A stretch of DNA of 10,675 nt from a bacterium (lineage in GTDB: Bacteria; Patescibacteriota; Minisyncoccia; Minisyncoccales; MHMH01). The DNA is taken from NCBI GenBank assembly GCA_030648815.1, contig JAUSHA010000031.1:1-10675 (forward strand), read 5' to 3'. A program made the translations under genes and the position numbers. Numbering within the stretch: the first letter of the stretch is position 1; the number at the start of each line of letters is the position of its first letter. Shown here in pieces: positions 1 through 5,251 of this stretch. Below the pieces are notes generated by a model that worked only from the letters and a program-made list of their open reading frames with translations, searched no databases and was not told where the DNA came from.

Positions 1-52
1 TTGAGTGGAGTCCGACTCCGCTAAATCTTGAGCGTAGTCGGACTCCACTCAA
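1..52. repeat. Family A composite palindrome: two inverted 25-nt units separated by 2 nt
   Basis: Positions 1-22 pair with 31-52 with one mismatch (18/35). The structure is better read as two 25-nt units, 1-25 and 28-52. Each begins with TTGAG, has a GTC[C/G]GACTCC core, and is itself close to palindromic; bases 26-27 (TC) separate them. The same 25+2+25 layout recurs at 5194-5245. The element is open in the murE reading frame and would encode residues just before the conserved GEFNLYNA. It sits exactly at the start of the window, so its true upstream boundary is unseen. Confidence 0.85.
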
Positions 53-644
53 TTTAAAATTAAAGGGAGAATTTAATCTTTATAATGCGGCTGCGGCGGT
101 TTCCGTCGGTTTGTCGCACGGGATCAGCCTTGAAATCTGTAAAAAGGCCGTAGAGATGATGGAAAGCGTGCCCGGCAGGATGGAGTTGGTTGTCAAAGAA
201 CCGTTCAGAGTTTTTGTTGATTATGCTCACAATCCCGACGCTCTGGAAAAAATTTATCAGGCAATTGACGGCCGTAAGATTTGCGTATTAGGTTCAGCCG
301 GAGGGGGGAGAGATAAATGGAAGAGACCAGAGCTTGGCAGAATCGCTTCTAAATATTGCGAAGAGATTATTCTAACCAACGAGGACCCATATGACGAAAA
401 TCCGCAAAGTATTCTTGATCAAATTGAAGGCGGATTTTCGCAAATCCAAAATCCAAAATCCAAAATCCAAAAAGTTTTAGATAGAAAAGGGGCGATTAAA
501 AAAGCTTTAAGCTTGGCCAAGCCGGACGATGCGGTCATTATTACCGGCAAAGGTTCAGAGCCCTGGATGTGCGTGGCCGGCGGAAAAAAAATTCCCTGGA
601 GCGACAAAGCAATAGTCCTTGAATTGTTGACACGCTTGCCTTAA
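3..644 (+). CDS. murE: MurE-like Mur ligase (UDP-N-acetylmuramyl peptide synthetase), 3' part; 5' end outside window
   Basis: Mur ligases add an amino acid to UDP-MurNAc peptides in the cytoplasm, using ATP. The frame is open from nt 3 to TAA at 642-644. From nt 66 it reads as the end of the central ATPase domain (GEFNLYNAAAAVSVGL) followed by the C-terminal ligase domain: VPGRMELV, FVDYAHNPDALEKI (219-260), GSAGGGRDKWKRPELGRIA, and a late GKGSEPWMCVAGGKKIPWSD segment matching the MurE GKGHE...SD region. The amino-acid-specificity loop, DNPR in meso-diaminopimelate enzymes, aligns with EDPY (381-392), so the added residue cannot be assigned as mDAP. Two oddities lie in the frame: a palindromic element at 1-52, encoding the stretch just before the conserved GEFNLYNA, and a heptanucleotide repeat at 441-473 encoding a polar loop. 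Residue 1 of the family is not present. An internal TTG at 111 could be called as a start, but it would remove conserved NLYNA sequence and is unlikely. Confidence 0.85.
   Translation, partial: EWSPTPLNLERSRTPLNLKLKGEFNLYNAAAAVSVGLSHGISLEICKKAVEMMESVPGRMELVVKEPFRVFVDYAHNPDALEKIYQAIDGRKICVLGSAGGGRDKWKRPELGRIASKYCEEIILTNEDPYDENPQSILDQIEGGFSQIQNPKSKIQKVLDRKGAIKKALSLAKPDDAVIITGKGSEPWMCVAGGKKIPWSDKAIVLELLTRLP
441..473. repeat. Heptanucleotide tandem repeat (AAATCCA, four copies) within murE
   Basis: Four perfect copies of AAATCCA occupy 442-469, followed by a partial AAAA. Because 7 is not a multiple of 3, each copy is read in a different frame, and three copies equal 7 codons. The translated segment is QIQNPKSKIQK. 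It lies in the loop before the conserved ...DRKGAI helix, where family members are variable. It looks like a slippage-generated insertion into a tolerant loop. Confidence 0.85.
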
Positions 645-657
645 AGGATAATATACT
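627..657 (+). promoter_or_regulatory. Sigma-70-type promoter for the 697 gene, inside the murE 3' end
   Basis: A perfect TTGACA -35 box at 627-632 lies within the last codons of murE. Candidate -10 boxes are TAATAT at 649-654 (16-nt spacer) or TATACT at 652-657 (19-nt spacer). Either gives a short leader of about 30-40 nt containing the AGGAGG Shine-Dalgarno at 683-688. Confidence 0.6.
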
Positions 658-696
658 AAAGTAACTGAGTTATTTGATATATAGGAGGGAAGTTGA

Positions 697-1020
697 ATGA
701 GCCAAGGAATCGGGCACTTTGTTTTTGGCGTCGGCGCAACGACAGGAGTTTTGATGGCCACGGGGCTGGATAAGAAAATAAAGAATACCGAGCCAATAAG
801 AATTGCCGGAGGAATTTTTGCCATGATTCCCGATGCCGGAAAATTAATTCCCTCTTTGGATTTTTTTCATGACGGCTGGCCGGCGGACATATTCTGGCTC
901 CATAATTTTCTTGACAATACATTCGACCCGAAAGACACTGCCTTAAATTCCTTTTGGCTGATTGTTTTCATGCTCGTCACGCTGATTATTTTCTGGTTAA
1001 AAAACAAAGGCCGTACTTAA
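697..1020 (+). CDS. Small multi-pass membrane protein of unknown function
   Basis: 107 residues, not confidently recognised. Hydrophobic segments lie at about residues 7-22, 34-52 and 86-102, the last followed by a basic tail (KNKGRT). Polar signatures are GHFVFGVGA near the N-terminus, FAMIPDAGKLIP in the middle, then DFFHDGW and LHNFLD. An N-terminal His, a central PD and later His residues recall the layout of YdjM/DUF457-type inner-membrane putative hydrolases, but the match is too loose for a family name. The start is well supported: AGGAGG at 683-688 sits 8 nt before ATG, and a TTGACA-type promoter lies upstream inside murE. The gene appears monocistronic, closed by the terminator at 1006-1043. 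Confidence 0.7.
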   Translation: MSQGIGHFVFGVGATTGVLMATGLDKKIKNTEPIRIAGGIFAMIPDAGKLIPSLDFFHDGWPADIFWLHNFLDNTFDPKDTALNSFWLIVFMLVTLIIFWLKNKGRT

Positions 1021-1043
1021 CATAAGCGCGGCCTTTTTGTTTT
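1006..1043 (+). terminator. Rho-independent terminator overlapping the 3' end of the 697 gene
   Basis: AAAGGCCG (1006-1013) pairs with CGGCCTTT (1029-1036) around a 15-nt loop and runs into a T-rich tract (1034-1043, interrupted by one G). The left arm is inside the final codons of the membrane protein gene and the stop codon lies in the loop. Confidence 0.75.
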
Positions 1044-1058
1044 ATCTGCGAAATTTCC

Positions 1059-1094
1059 TTGCTAAAAGTAAAAAGTTTTGCTAACCTGAAATAT
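1059..1094 (+). promoter_or_regulatory. Leaderless-type promoter for the NIF3-like gene
   Basis: TTGCTA (1059-1064), a 17-nt spacer, then an extended -10 (TG at 1079-1080, TAACCT at 1082-1087), then 7 nt to the ATG at 1095. Initiation 7 nt after the -10 would place the transcript's first base at or next to the A of ATG. No Shine-Dalgarno is present. The TTG at 1059, which could be mistaken for a start codon, is better explained as the -35 box. Confidence 0.55.
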
Positions 1095-2039
1095 ATGAAA
1101 ATTCAAGGTATTTTTAATTTGGCGATCAAGATGGGTACTGATGCCGATTTAAGGGGCAAGGAATCGGTGGAAAAGTTTTTGCAAAGGAAGAAAACGAGAT
1201 ACGACAGATTATCGGACAAAGAAAAAGAAGAGTTTGATAAGGATGCTTTGGAAAATCCTTATTTGGATTCAAGGATTTTGCACGTTTCAGAAGATAAAGA
1301 AATAAAAAGAGTCATGGTGGGTATTGATATTGACCCCGCTGAAATTTTGTTGGCAAAAGAATTGGGTAATATTGACTTGGTCATCGCCCACCATCCTCGC
1401 GGAAAATCCTTGGCTTCGCTTCACGACGTTATGGAAATGCAGTGCGAGATTTTGGGTTTATACGGGGTTCCGGTTAATGTTGCCGAAGGCCTGATGAAAC
1501 AAAAAATCGCCGAAGTGGCTCGCGGGATAAGCGGCATTAACCACCAGAGGCCCATTGATGCCGCCAGGTTGGCAGGCGTTAATTTGATAAACATTCATAC
1601 TCCTTGCGACAATCTGGCCGCCAGATTTTTAAAGGATAAGATTGCCCAAAGAAATCCCGAAAGAATAGAAGACCTGGTGAGTTTCTTAAAAGAGATCCGC
1701 GAGTATAAAGAGGCCATCAAAATTGGCGCCGGTCCTGAAATTTTCGTCGGTTCTCCCGAAAATCGCTGTGGGAAAATTGCCGTTACTGAAATCACCGGAG
1801 GCACCGAGGGTTCTCCAAAGCTTTATGAAAAAATGTCCAACGTCGGCGTAGGCACTGTAGTTTCCATGCACCAATCGGAAGAGCACCGAAAAGAAGCCGA
1901 AGCCGCCAACATCAACGTAGTTATCGCCGGGCATATCTCTTCCGATTCTTTGGGTGTAAATATCTTTCTAGATGAACTGGAAAGGCAGGGGATAGAGATA
2001 ATTCCCTGCTCCGGCCTCATCCGCGTTAAACGCTTTTAG
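1095..2039 (+). CDS. NIF3-like (DUF34) dinuclear metal-centre protein
   Basis: 314 residues from ATG 1095. The NIF3 family binds two metal ions in a hexameric assembly; its reaction is not established, and 'GTP cyclohydrolase 1 type 2' is an inherited label. Signatures: DLVIAHHPRGKSL with the metal-binding His pair at about residues 99-100; SMHQSEEH (His 259 and 264) and VVIAGHISSDSLGVN (His 280) near the C-terminus, the expected second cluster of ligands. Between them is a middle domain (CDNLAARF, VTEITGGTEGSPKLYEKM) as in longer NIF3 members. A charged helical region (about residues 20-60, RKKTRYDRLSDKEKEEFDK) precedes the core and is not typical of short bacterial NIF3. I chose ATG 1095 over TTG 1059 because 1059 is a plausible -35 element and the extra 12 residues are not conserved-looking. 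It is followed by a terminator, so it is probably transcribed alone. Confidence 0.75.
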   Translation: MKIQGIFNLAIKMGTDADLRGKESVEKFLQRKKTRYDRLSDKEKEEFDKDALENPYLDSRILHVSEDKEIKRVMVGIDIDPAEILLAKELGNIDLVIAHHPRGKSLASLHDVMEMQCEILGLYGVPVNVAEGLMKQKIAEVARGISGINHQRPIDAARLAGVNLINIHTPCDNLAARFLKDKIAQRNPERIEDLVSFLKEIREYKEAIKIGAGPEIFVGSPENRCGKIAVTEITGGTEGSPKLYEKMSNVGVGTVVSMHQSEEHRKEAEAANINVVIAGHISSDSLGVNIFLDELERQGIEIIPCSGLIRVKRF

Positions 2040-2050
2040 GGTTGTGCGAG

Positions 2051-2073
2051 CCGGCCGAAAGGCCGGTTTTTTA
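2051..2073 (+). terminator. Rho-independent terminator after the NIF3-like gene
   Basis: CCGGCC (2051-2056), GAAA tetraloop (2057-2060), GGCCGG (2061-2066), then six T (2067-2072). A perfect GC-rich stem with a GNRA-type loop. Confidence 0.9.
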
Positions 2074-2074
2074 T

Positions 2075-2110
2075 TTGCGCCAAATGCCCACAAAAGGTTA
2101 AAATGTATTA
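2075..2110 (+). promoter_or_regulatory. Leaderless-type promoter for the P-loop gene
   Basis: TTGCGC (2075-2080), an 18-nt spacer, TAAAAT (2099-2104), then 6 nt to the ATG at 2111. No Shine-Dalgarno lies between the -10 and ATG. The preceding transcript is terminated at 2051-2073, so a local promoter is expected. Confidence 0.5.
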
Positions 2111-2683
2111 ATGGAAACAAAACCAAGGAAAATTTGTTTTGTCGGAGCGCCAAGCACGGGCAAAAGCACCCTGGCTAAACTTCTCACCGAAGAACTGATA
2201 AAAAATAACTATTCGGTTGAATTTGTGGGAGAATTCGCCAGAGATTTTATTATCGAACACGGCGCAATCAACAGCCCGCAGGACCAGCTTTCCATTCACC
2301 GCGTTCAAAGGGAAAAAGAAAAATTAGCCTGCAGCCGCAATCCGGAATTCGTCGTCTGTGATACCCCGAGCTTCCTTTCCCATATTTATTTCGATTTTTT
2401 AAAAGACAAGATTCCCGATAAAAATCAGACCGAAGAATTGAACAAAAGCGAAAAAGAGATTCGGCAAGAAATAAACAATGAAATAAACAGTTACGAGTTT
2501 GTATTTTTTCTGTCGCCGGAATTCCCCACCCAAAAAGACGGTATCAGGCTCTATACCGACGATGTGGAAGAAATTTCCAATCGGATGCGAGGATTTTTAA
2601 GCTTTCATAACGTCAAACATCACGAGTTGAAGGGAACAGTAAAAGATAGGGCCGGTAAGGCCTTAAAGATTATTTTGAGTTAA
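2111..2683 (+). CDS. NadR ribosylnicotinamide-kinase-like P-loop ATPase (AAA_28 type)
   Basis: 190 residues. The Walker A motif GAPSTGKST is at residues 13-21 after a hydrophobic strand (KICFVG). The following EFVGEFARDFI and the helix with DQLSIHRVQREKEKLA match the layout of the kinase half of NadR and related AAA_28 proteins, in which a conserved Glu-Ala-Arg segment and a Gln-rich helix follow the P-loop. VVCDTPSFLSHIYFDF is a Walker B-like strand. There is no nucleotidyltransferase domain, so it corresponds to the kinase half only. Related stand-alone proteins phosphorylate nucleosides, but the substrate cannot be read from sequence. It ends at TAA 2681-2683 and overlaps the elp3 stop region (2680) by 4 bp, tail to tail. 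Confidence 0.7.
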   Translation: METKPRKICFVGAPSTGKSTLAKLLTEELIKNNYSVEFVGEFARDFIIEHGAINSPQDQLSIHRVQREKEKLACSRNPEFVVCDTPSFLSHIYFDFLKDKIPDKNQTEELNKSEKEIRQEINNEINSYEFVFFLSPEFPTQKDGIRLYTDDVEEISNRMRGFLSFHNVKHHELKGTVKDRAGKALKIILS

Positions 2684-4221
2684 GACAACATTTTCACCAT
2701 ATAGGTTTTTTTCAGCTGGTAGCCGAGTGTTCTCCAATATCCGCGAACGCCTACGCCGGAAATAACGGCTATTTTTTTTGCAGAGAATTCTTTTCGAGCT
2801 ATTTTTTCCGCTTCCTCGACCAACTTTCTTCCCAGTCCTTTGTGTTGCGGGGAATTGAATGAAGTCCGACTTCCTTCAATGGTCTGGAGCTGGCCGTAGG
2901 TATGAATTTCGCGGATGACGGCTATGCCGTCAGAATTGATTCGTAAACGAAGCAGACTATAGAGTCGTCCGGGATGGTTTGCGTCTTGGGCGCAAAAAGA
3001 TAAGAATATTTCTTTGCCACCGGAGGCGTCGTAGTTTTCGCGGAATAAATATATTTTTTCTTTGGGATCATAATTTCCTTTTACTTCGCGGCAACGTATG
3101 CACTTGCAGTTACCTGCTACTATTTGCCGTAAATTGGAAATTTTAGCCGGCCCGGCTACGATACTATGAGAAGGGATATCTCTGGCGATTCTTTGGATTC
3201 TGACGTAAGAGGGGATTATTTTTTTAATGGATTTAACTAAGCCTACCAACTGCTTTTCTGTGTAGGGCTTATATTTTTTTTCTTTCCATAATTTATAGAG
3301 AGGAGATTCTTTTATCAGAGCGCAAGGATAAATTTTCAGCATATCCGGCTGAAATCTGGAATCAGCGAATAACTCCTCGAACATTTTTAAGTCGCGGCCG
3401 GGCGCGGAGCCGGGCAGGTTCGGCATCATTTGGTAAAGAATTTTAAATCCGGCATCCTTTAAAAGTTTTGTCGCTTCAATGGTTTCTTTTACTCCATGTC
3501 CCCTTAAGTTTAATTTTAAGACATCATCATAGATTGATTGGACGCCCAACTCAACCATGGTTGCGCCAAGCTCTCTTAACCATTTTATTTCTTCGGGATT
3601 AATAAAATCCGGCCTTGTTTCAACGGACAGTCCGACAATACGGTGCTTCGCCGTTTCATTATTACGTAAAACTGCGACCATCGTCTTACCTTTACGTATG
3701 TTGCAGGCGTCAAAGCAACATTTAATAAACCATTCCTGATATTTTCTGGGATAATAGCTCCATGTGCCGCCCACAATCCGGAGCTCAATTTTATCAGTCG
3801 GATGGCCTTCAGCTTCCAGCATTTCAATTCTTTTTTTAGTCTGCAGATAGGGGTCGTATTTTAATCTTTTCGCCCTTTCCACCGCCGGTTCTCCGGAAAC
3901 ATAGCTTTTGGGAATGCCTTTTTCGCTGGGGCAGTAAAGGCATTTGCCCGGGCAGGGATAGGGTTTAGTCAAAACCGAAATATTAACAATGCCTGAAAGC
4001 GAACGGACGGGCCGGGTCCGCAGCAAGATCTCAATTTTATTCGAAGCTTCTACGTTTTTATTTCTAACTGATTTGTGATAAACTTTTAATAAATCAACAT
4101 TGCTGGGGCACGAAACTTTATATTTTTTAGCTAGGCGTCTTTTGACAACAGCTAAATCGTCCGGAGTTTTAGCCCCTGATATTACTAATTCTTTTATAAA
4201 TAATGGATAAAGATTACGCAC
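2680..4221 (-). CDS. elp3: Elp3: radical SAM / GNAT tRNA uridine-34 carboxymethylation enzyme
   Basis: 513 residues. Elp3 uses S-adenosylmethionine, a 4Fe-4S cluster and acetyl-CoA to build the 5-carboxymethyl group on wobble uridine 34 of tRNA. N-terminal tRNA-binding region: RLAKKYKVSCPS. Radical SAM domain from about residue 70: RTRPVRSLSGIVNISVLTKP, then cluster cysteines C90, C94 and C97 in CPGKCLYC, RIVGGTW, LSVETRPDFI and LGVQSIYDDV. Zinc cysteines are likely C300 (IYPC), C372, C374 and C377 (CKCIRC). The C-terminal GNAT domain (about 395-513) has VIREIHTYGQ, the acetyl-CoA loop QHKGLG (459-464), and AVISGVGVRGYWRTLGY. Length fits the family, and all ligands seen are intact. The start is GTG 4221, with no clear Shine-Dalgarno, overlapping the divergent methyltransferase by 19 bp. 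A palindrome related to the intergenic repeats encodes about residues 448-456 in a surface loop of the GNAT domain. No other Elongator subunit is visible, as in other bacterial and archaeal stand-alone Elp3. Confidence 0.95.
   Translation of the reverse strand: MRNLYPLFIKELVISGAKTPDDLAVVKRRLAKKYKVSCPSNVDLLKVYHKSVRNKNVEASNKIEILLRTRPVRSLSGIVNISVLTKPYPCPGKCLYCPSEKGIPKSYVSGEPAVERAKRLKYDPYLQTKKRIEMLEAEGHPTDKIELRIVGGTWSYYPRKYQEWFIKCCFDACNIRKGKTMVAVLRNNETAKHRIVGLSVETRPDFINPEEIKWLRELGATMVELGVQSIYDDVLKLNLRGHGVKETIEATKLLKDAGFKILYQMMPNLPGSAPGRDLKMFEELFADSRFQPDMLKIYPCALIKESPLYKLWKEKKYKPYTEKQLVGLVKSIKKIIPSYVRIQRIARDIPSHSIVAGPAKISNLRQIVAGNCKCIRCREVKGNYDPKEKIYLFRENYDASGGKEIFLSFCAQDANHPGRLYSLLRLRINSDGIAVIREIHTYGQLQTIEGSRTSFNSPQHKGLGRKLVEEAEKIARKEFSAKKIAVISGVGVRGYWRTLGYQLKKTYMVKMLS
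2855..2879. repeat. Single diverged family A palindromic unit within elp3
   Basis: A 25-nt palindrome with 12-nt arms around a central C and one mismatched pair (2860/2874). It begins TTGAATGAAGTCCGAC and matches the unit at 1-25 at 19 of 25 positions. Two of the differences are compensated across the stem (2859 with 2875, 2862 with 2872). It encodes, on the minus strand, the loop between GQLQT and SPQHKGLG of Elp3. Homology to the intergenic units is an inference from a short match. Confidence 0.5.
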
Positions 4222-4904
4222 AATATTTGTTAAAAAAGACTATTCAAGATTATAACCTGATTGCCGAGGACTACGCAAGAACCCGGGCTTTTGTTTCGGA
4301 AGATATCCGATCCCTGGGCGAGCATACAGAGTCGGGGGACAAGGTTTTAGACCTTGGTTGCGCCAACGGCCGGCTTTTTGAGGTTTTGGGAAATAAGAAT
4401 GTGGATTTTTTGGGAGTTGATAATTCTCCAAAATTAATTGAAGTGGCTCAAAAAAGATACCCTAAGGCAGGGTTTCAAACCGCCGATGCTTTAAATTTGC
4501 CTTTCCCCGATGATCATTTTGATAAGGTTTATAGTATTTCCGTAATTCATCACATTCCATCTAAAGAGCTGCAACTTCAATTTATGAAAGAAGCGAGGCG
4601 TGTTTTAAAACCGCAGGGTTTGTTAATCATGCGTGTTTGGGATTTTTGGCGCAGAAAAGCGGGTTTTGAGTTATTTTTGAAATACGCCTTATTAAAACTT
4701 GCCGGCAGGTCTAAGTTAGATTTTAAAGATGTTTTTCTGCCATGGAACGATTCAAGCAGAAAGGCGATCATCCAGCGTTATTTCCACTGTTTTACCAAAA
4801 AAGAGCTTGAAGGGCTGGCAAAAGAAGCTGGGTTTAAAATTATAAAAATCTGGCGAGCCGGCAAAGACCCGAGAACCAATATCTATTTGATCGCTCAAAA
4901 ATGA
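4203..4904 (+). CDS. Trm9/ALKBH8-like SAM-dependent tRNA wobble-uridine methyltransferase
   Basis: 233 residues, class I SAM methyltransferase. Trm9 and the ALKBH8 methyltransferase domain methylate cm5U34 of tRNA to mcm5U34. Features shared with that family: N-terminal YNLIAEDYARTRAF (17-30, compare Y..IA..FS.TRY); motif I VLDLGCANG (48-56); acidic D73 after strand 2 (GVDNSP); ADALNLPFPDDHFD (94-107); SISVIHHIPS (111-120), close to the SIAV[IV]HH of Trm9; RVLKPQGLLIMRVWDFWRR (133-151); and the C-terminal DVFLPW (176-181) followed by RYFHCFTKKELEGL (192-205), matching the V[FL]VPW ... RYYH.[FY]REGELE pattern of Trm9/ALKBH8. The last two motifs are not general methyltransferase motifs and drive the call. 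The divergent neighbour is Elp3, the enzyme that makes the substrate. Eukaryotic Trm9 needs Trm112; no such partner is visible here. The start ATG 4203 has no Shine-Dalgarno, and a TTG at 4227 is an alternative. A generic Methyltransf_11 enzyme of other specificity remains possible. Confidence 0.8.
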   Translation: MDKDYAQYLLKKTIQDYNLIAEDYARTRAFVSEDIRSLGEHTESGDKVLDLGCANGRLFEVLGNKNVDFLGVDNSPKLIEVAQKRYPKAGFQTADALNLPFPDDHFDKVYSISVIHHIPSKELQLQFMKEARRVLKPQGLLIMRVWDFWRRKAGFELFLKYALLKLAGRSKLDFKDVFLPWNDSSRKAIIQRYFHCFTKKELEGLAKEAGFKIIKIWRAGKDPRTNIYLIAQK

Positions 4905-4934
4905 AAGATCCCCGACAATTATGTCGAGGATCTT
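4905..4934 (-). terminator. Strong hairpin, terminator of the minus-strand 66-aa gene and possibly of the methyltransferase gene
   Basis: Bases 4905-4917 pair with 4922-4934 (12 of 13 pairs; 4912/4927 mismatch) around loop ATTA. On the minus strand it is followed by a T-rich run (TTTCATTTTT), and the TAA of the small gene (4921-4919) begins in the loop. On the plus strand it follows the methyltransferase stop directly but lacks a U-tract, so it would act there only weakly or as an RNA 3' end stabiliser. Confidence 0.75.
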
Positions 4935-5119
4935 GGGGGCCGGACTTCCCTTACTGTGCATTGTAACCCCAAGGGAGGGATTACAATATAAGGATGCCGT
5001 TTCCGCAGGCGATTTTTAATCAGCAGAAAAGCCTGCTGTTTCGAATACGCTTGGCAGAATTCGTAGACTGGGAGGGCAACCGGAATCAGATAGCCCTCTA
5101 CTAAGTAGTGTTTTTTCAA
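4919..5119 (-). CDS. Small orphan protein (66 aa), TTG start
   Basis: Not recognised. Read from TTG 5119, the protein begins MKKHYLVEGYLIPVALPVYE, has a helical Gln/Lys/Arg-rich middle (AYSKQQAFLLIKNRLRKRH) and ends in a beta-like, Pro-rich tail (PYIVIPPLGLQCTVREVRP). It is basic overall, with no signal peptide or clear membrane segment. A complete expression unit supports it as real: extended -10 promoter at 5162-5190, AAGGAGG (5126-5132) six bases before TTG, and a hairpin terminator containing the stop codon. The frame stays open upstream to 5431, but that would run back through the palindrome and the tRNA, so the internal TTG is the right start. Codon use leans to GC-ending codons (CTG, CGG, CCC, GTC) more than the neighbours. 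Confidence 0.7.
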   Translation of the reverse strand: MKKHYLVEGYLIPVALPVYEFCQAYSKQQAFLLIKNRLRKRHPYIVIPPLGLQCTVREVRPPRSST

Positions 5120-5130
5120 CCTTTTCCTCC

Positions 5131-5159
5131 TTCCCAAAGTTATTTTTTCAGTGTACAAT
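5131..5159 (+). promoter_or_regulatory. Possible promoter for tRNA-Arg and the CDF gene
   Basis: TTCCCA (5131-5136), a 17-nt spacer and TACAAT (5154-5159) on the plus strand, overlapping the divergent promoter of the small gene. Transcription from here would carry the family A hairpin (5194-5245) in the leader of the tRNA. The -35 match is only moderate. Confidence 0.35.
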
Positions 5160-5161
5160 AT

Positions 5162-5190
5162 AGTATAACATAGATGCTTTAATTTGTAAA
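5162..5190 (-). promoter_or_regulatory. Promoter of the 66-aa minus-strand gene
   Basis: On the minus strand: TTTACA (5190-5185), a 17-nt spacer ending in TGT, then TATACT (5167-5162), which is an extended -10. Predicted start near 5155, giving a leader of about 35 nt with the Shine-Dalgarno. Confidence 0.75.
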
Positions 5191-5193
5191 GAT

Positions 5194-5245
5194 GGCGGGA
5201 GGTTCGACCTCCTCTCAAATTTGAGTGGAGGTCGAACCTCCTAAT
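5194..5245. repeat. Family A composite palindrome upstream of tRNA-Arg
   Basis: Two inverted 25-nt units, 5194-5218 and 5221-5245, separated by AT. Bases 5198-5212 pair perfectly with 5227-5241 (GGAGGTTCGACCTCC against its complement), and 5214-5225 is a perfect palindrome at the junction. Each arm can also fold on itself (GGAGGT/ACCTCC). The unit starting at 5221 shares TTGAGTGGAG and the CGA core with the unit starting at 1. Confidence 0.85.
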
Positions 5246-5251
5246 ATCGGG

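Noticed and set aside
555..922. Minus-strand frames over the murE end and the 697 gene
   Set aside because: They overlap two better supported plus-strand genes, lack Shine-Dalgarno sites and show no recognisable features.
1059..1094. TTG 1059 as the NIF3-like start
   Set aside because: It coincides with a -35-like TTGCTA spaced 17 nt from an extended -10, and the 12 extra residues look unrelated to the family. ATG 1095 fits better.
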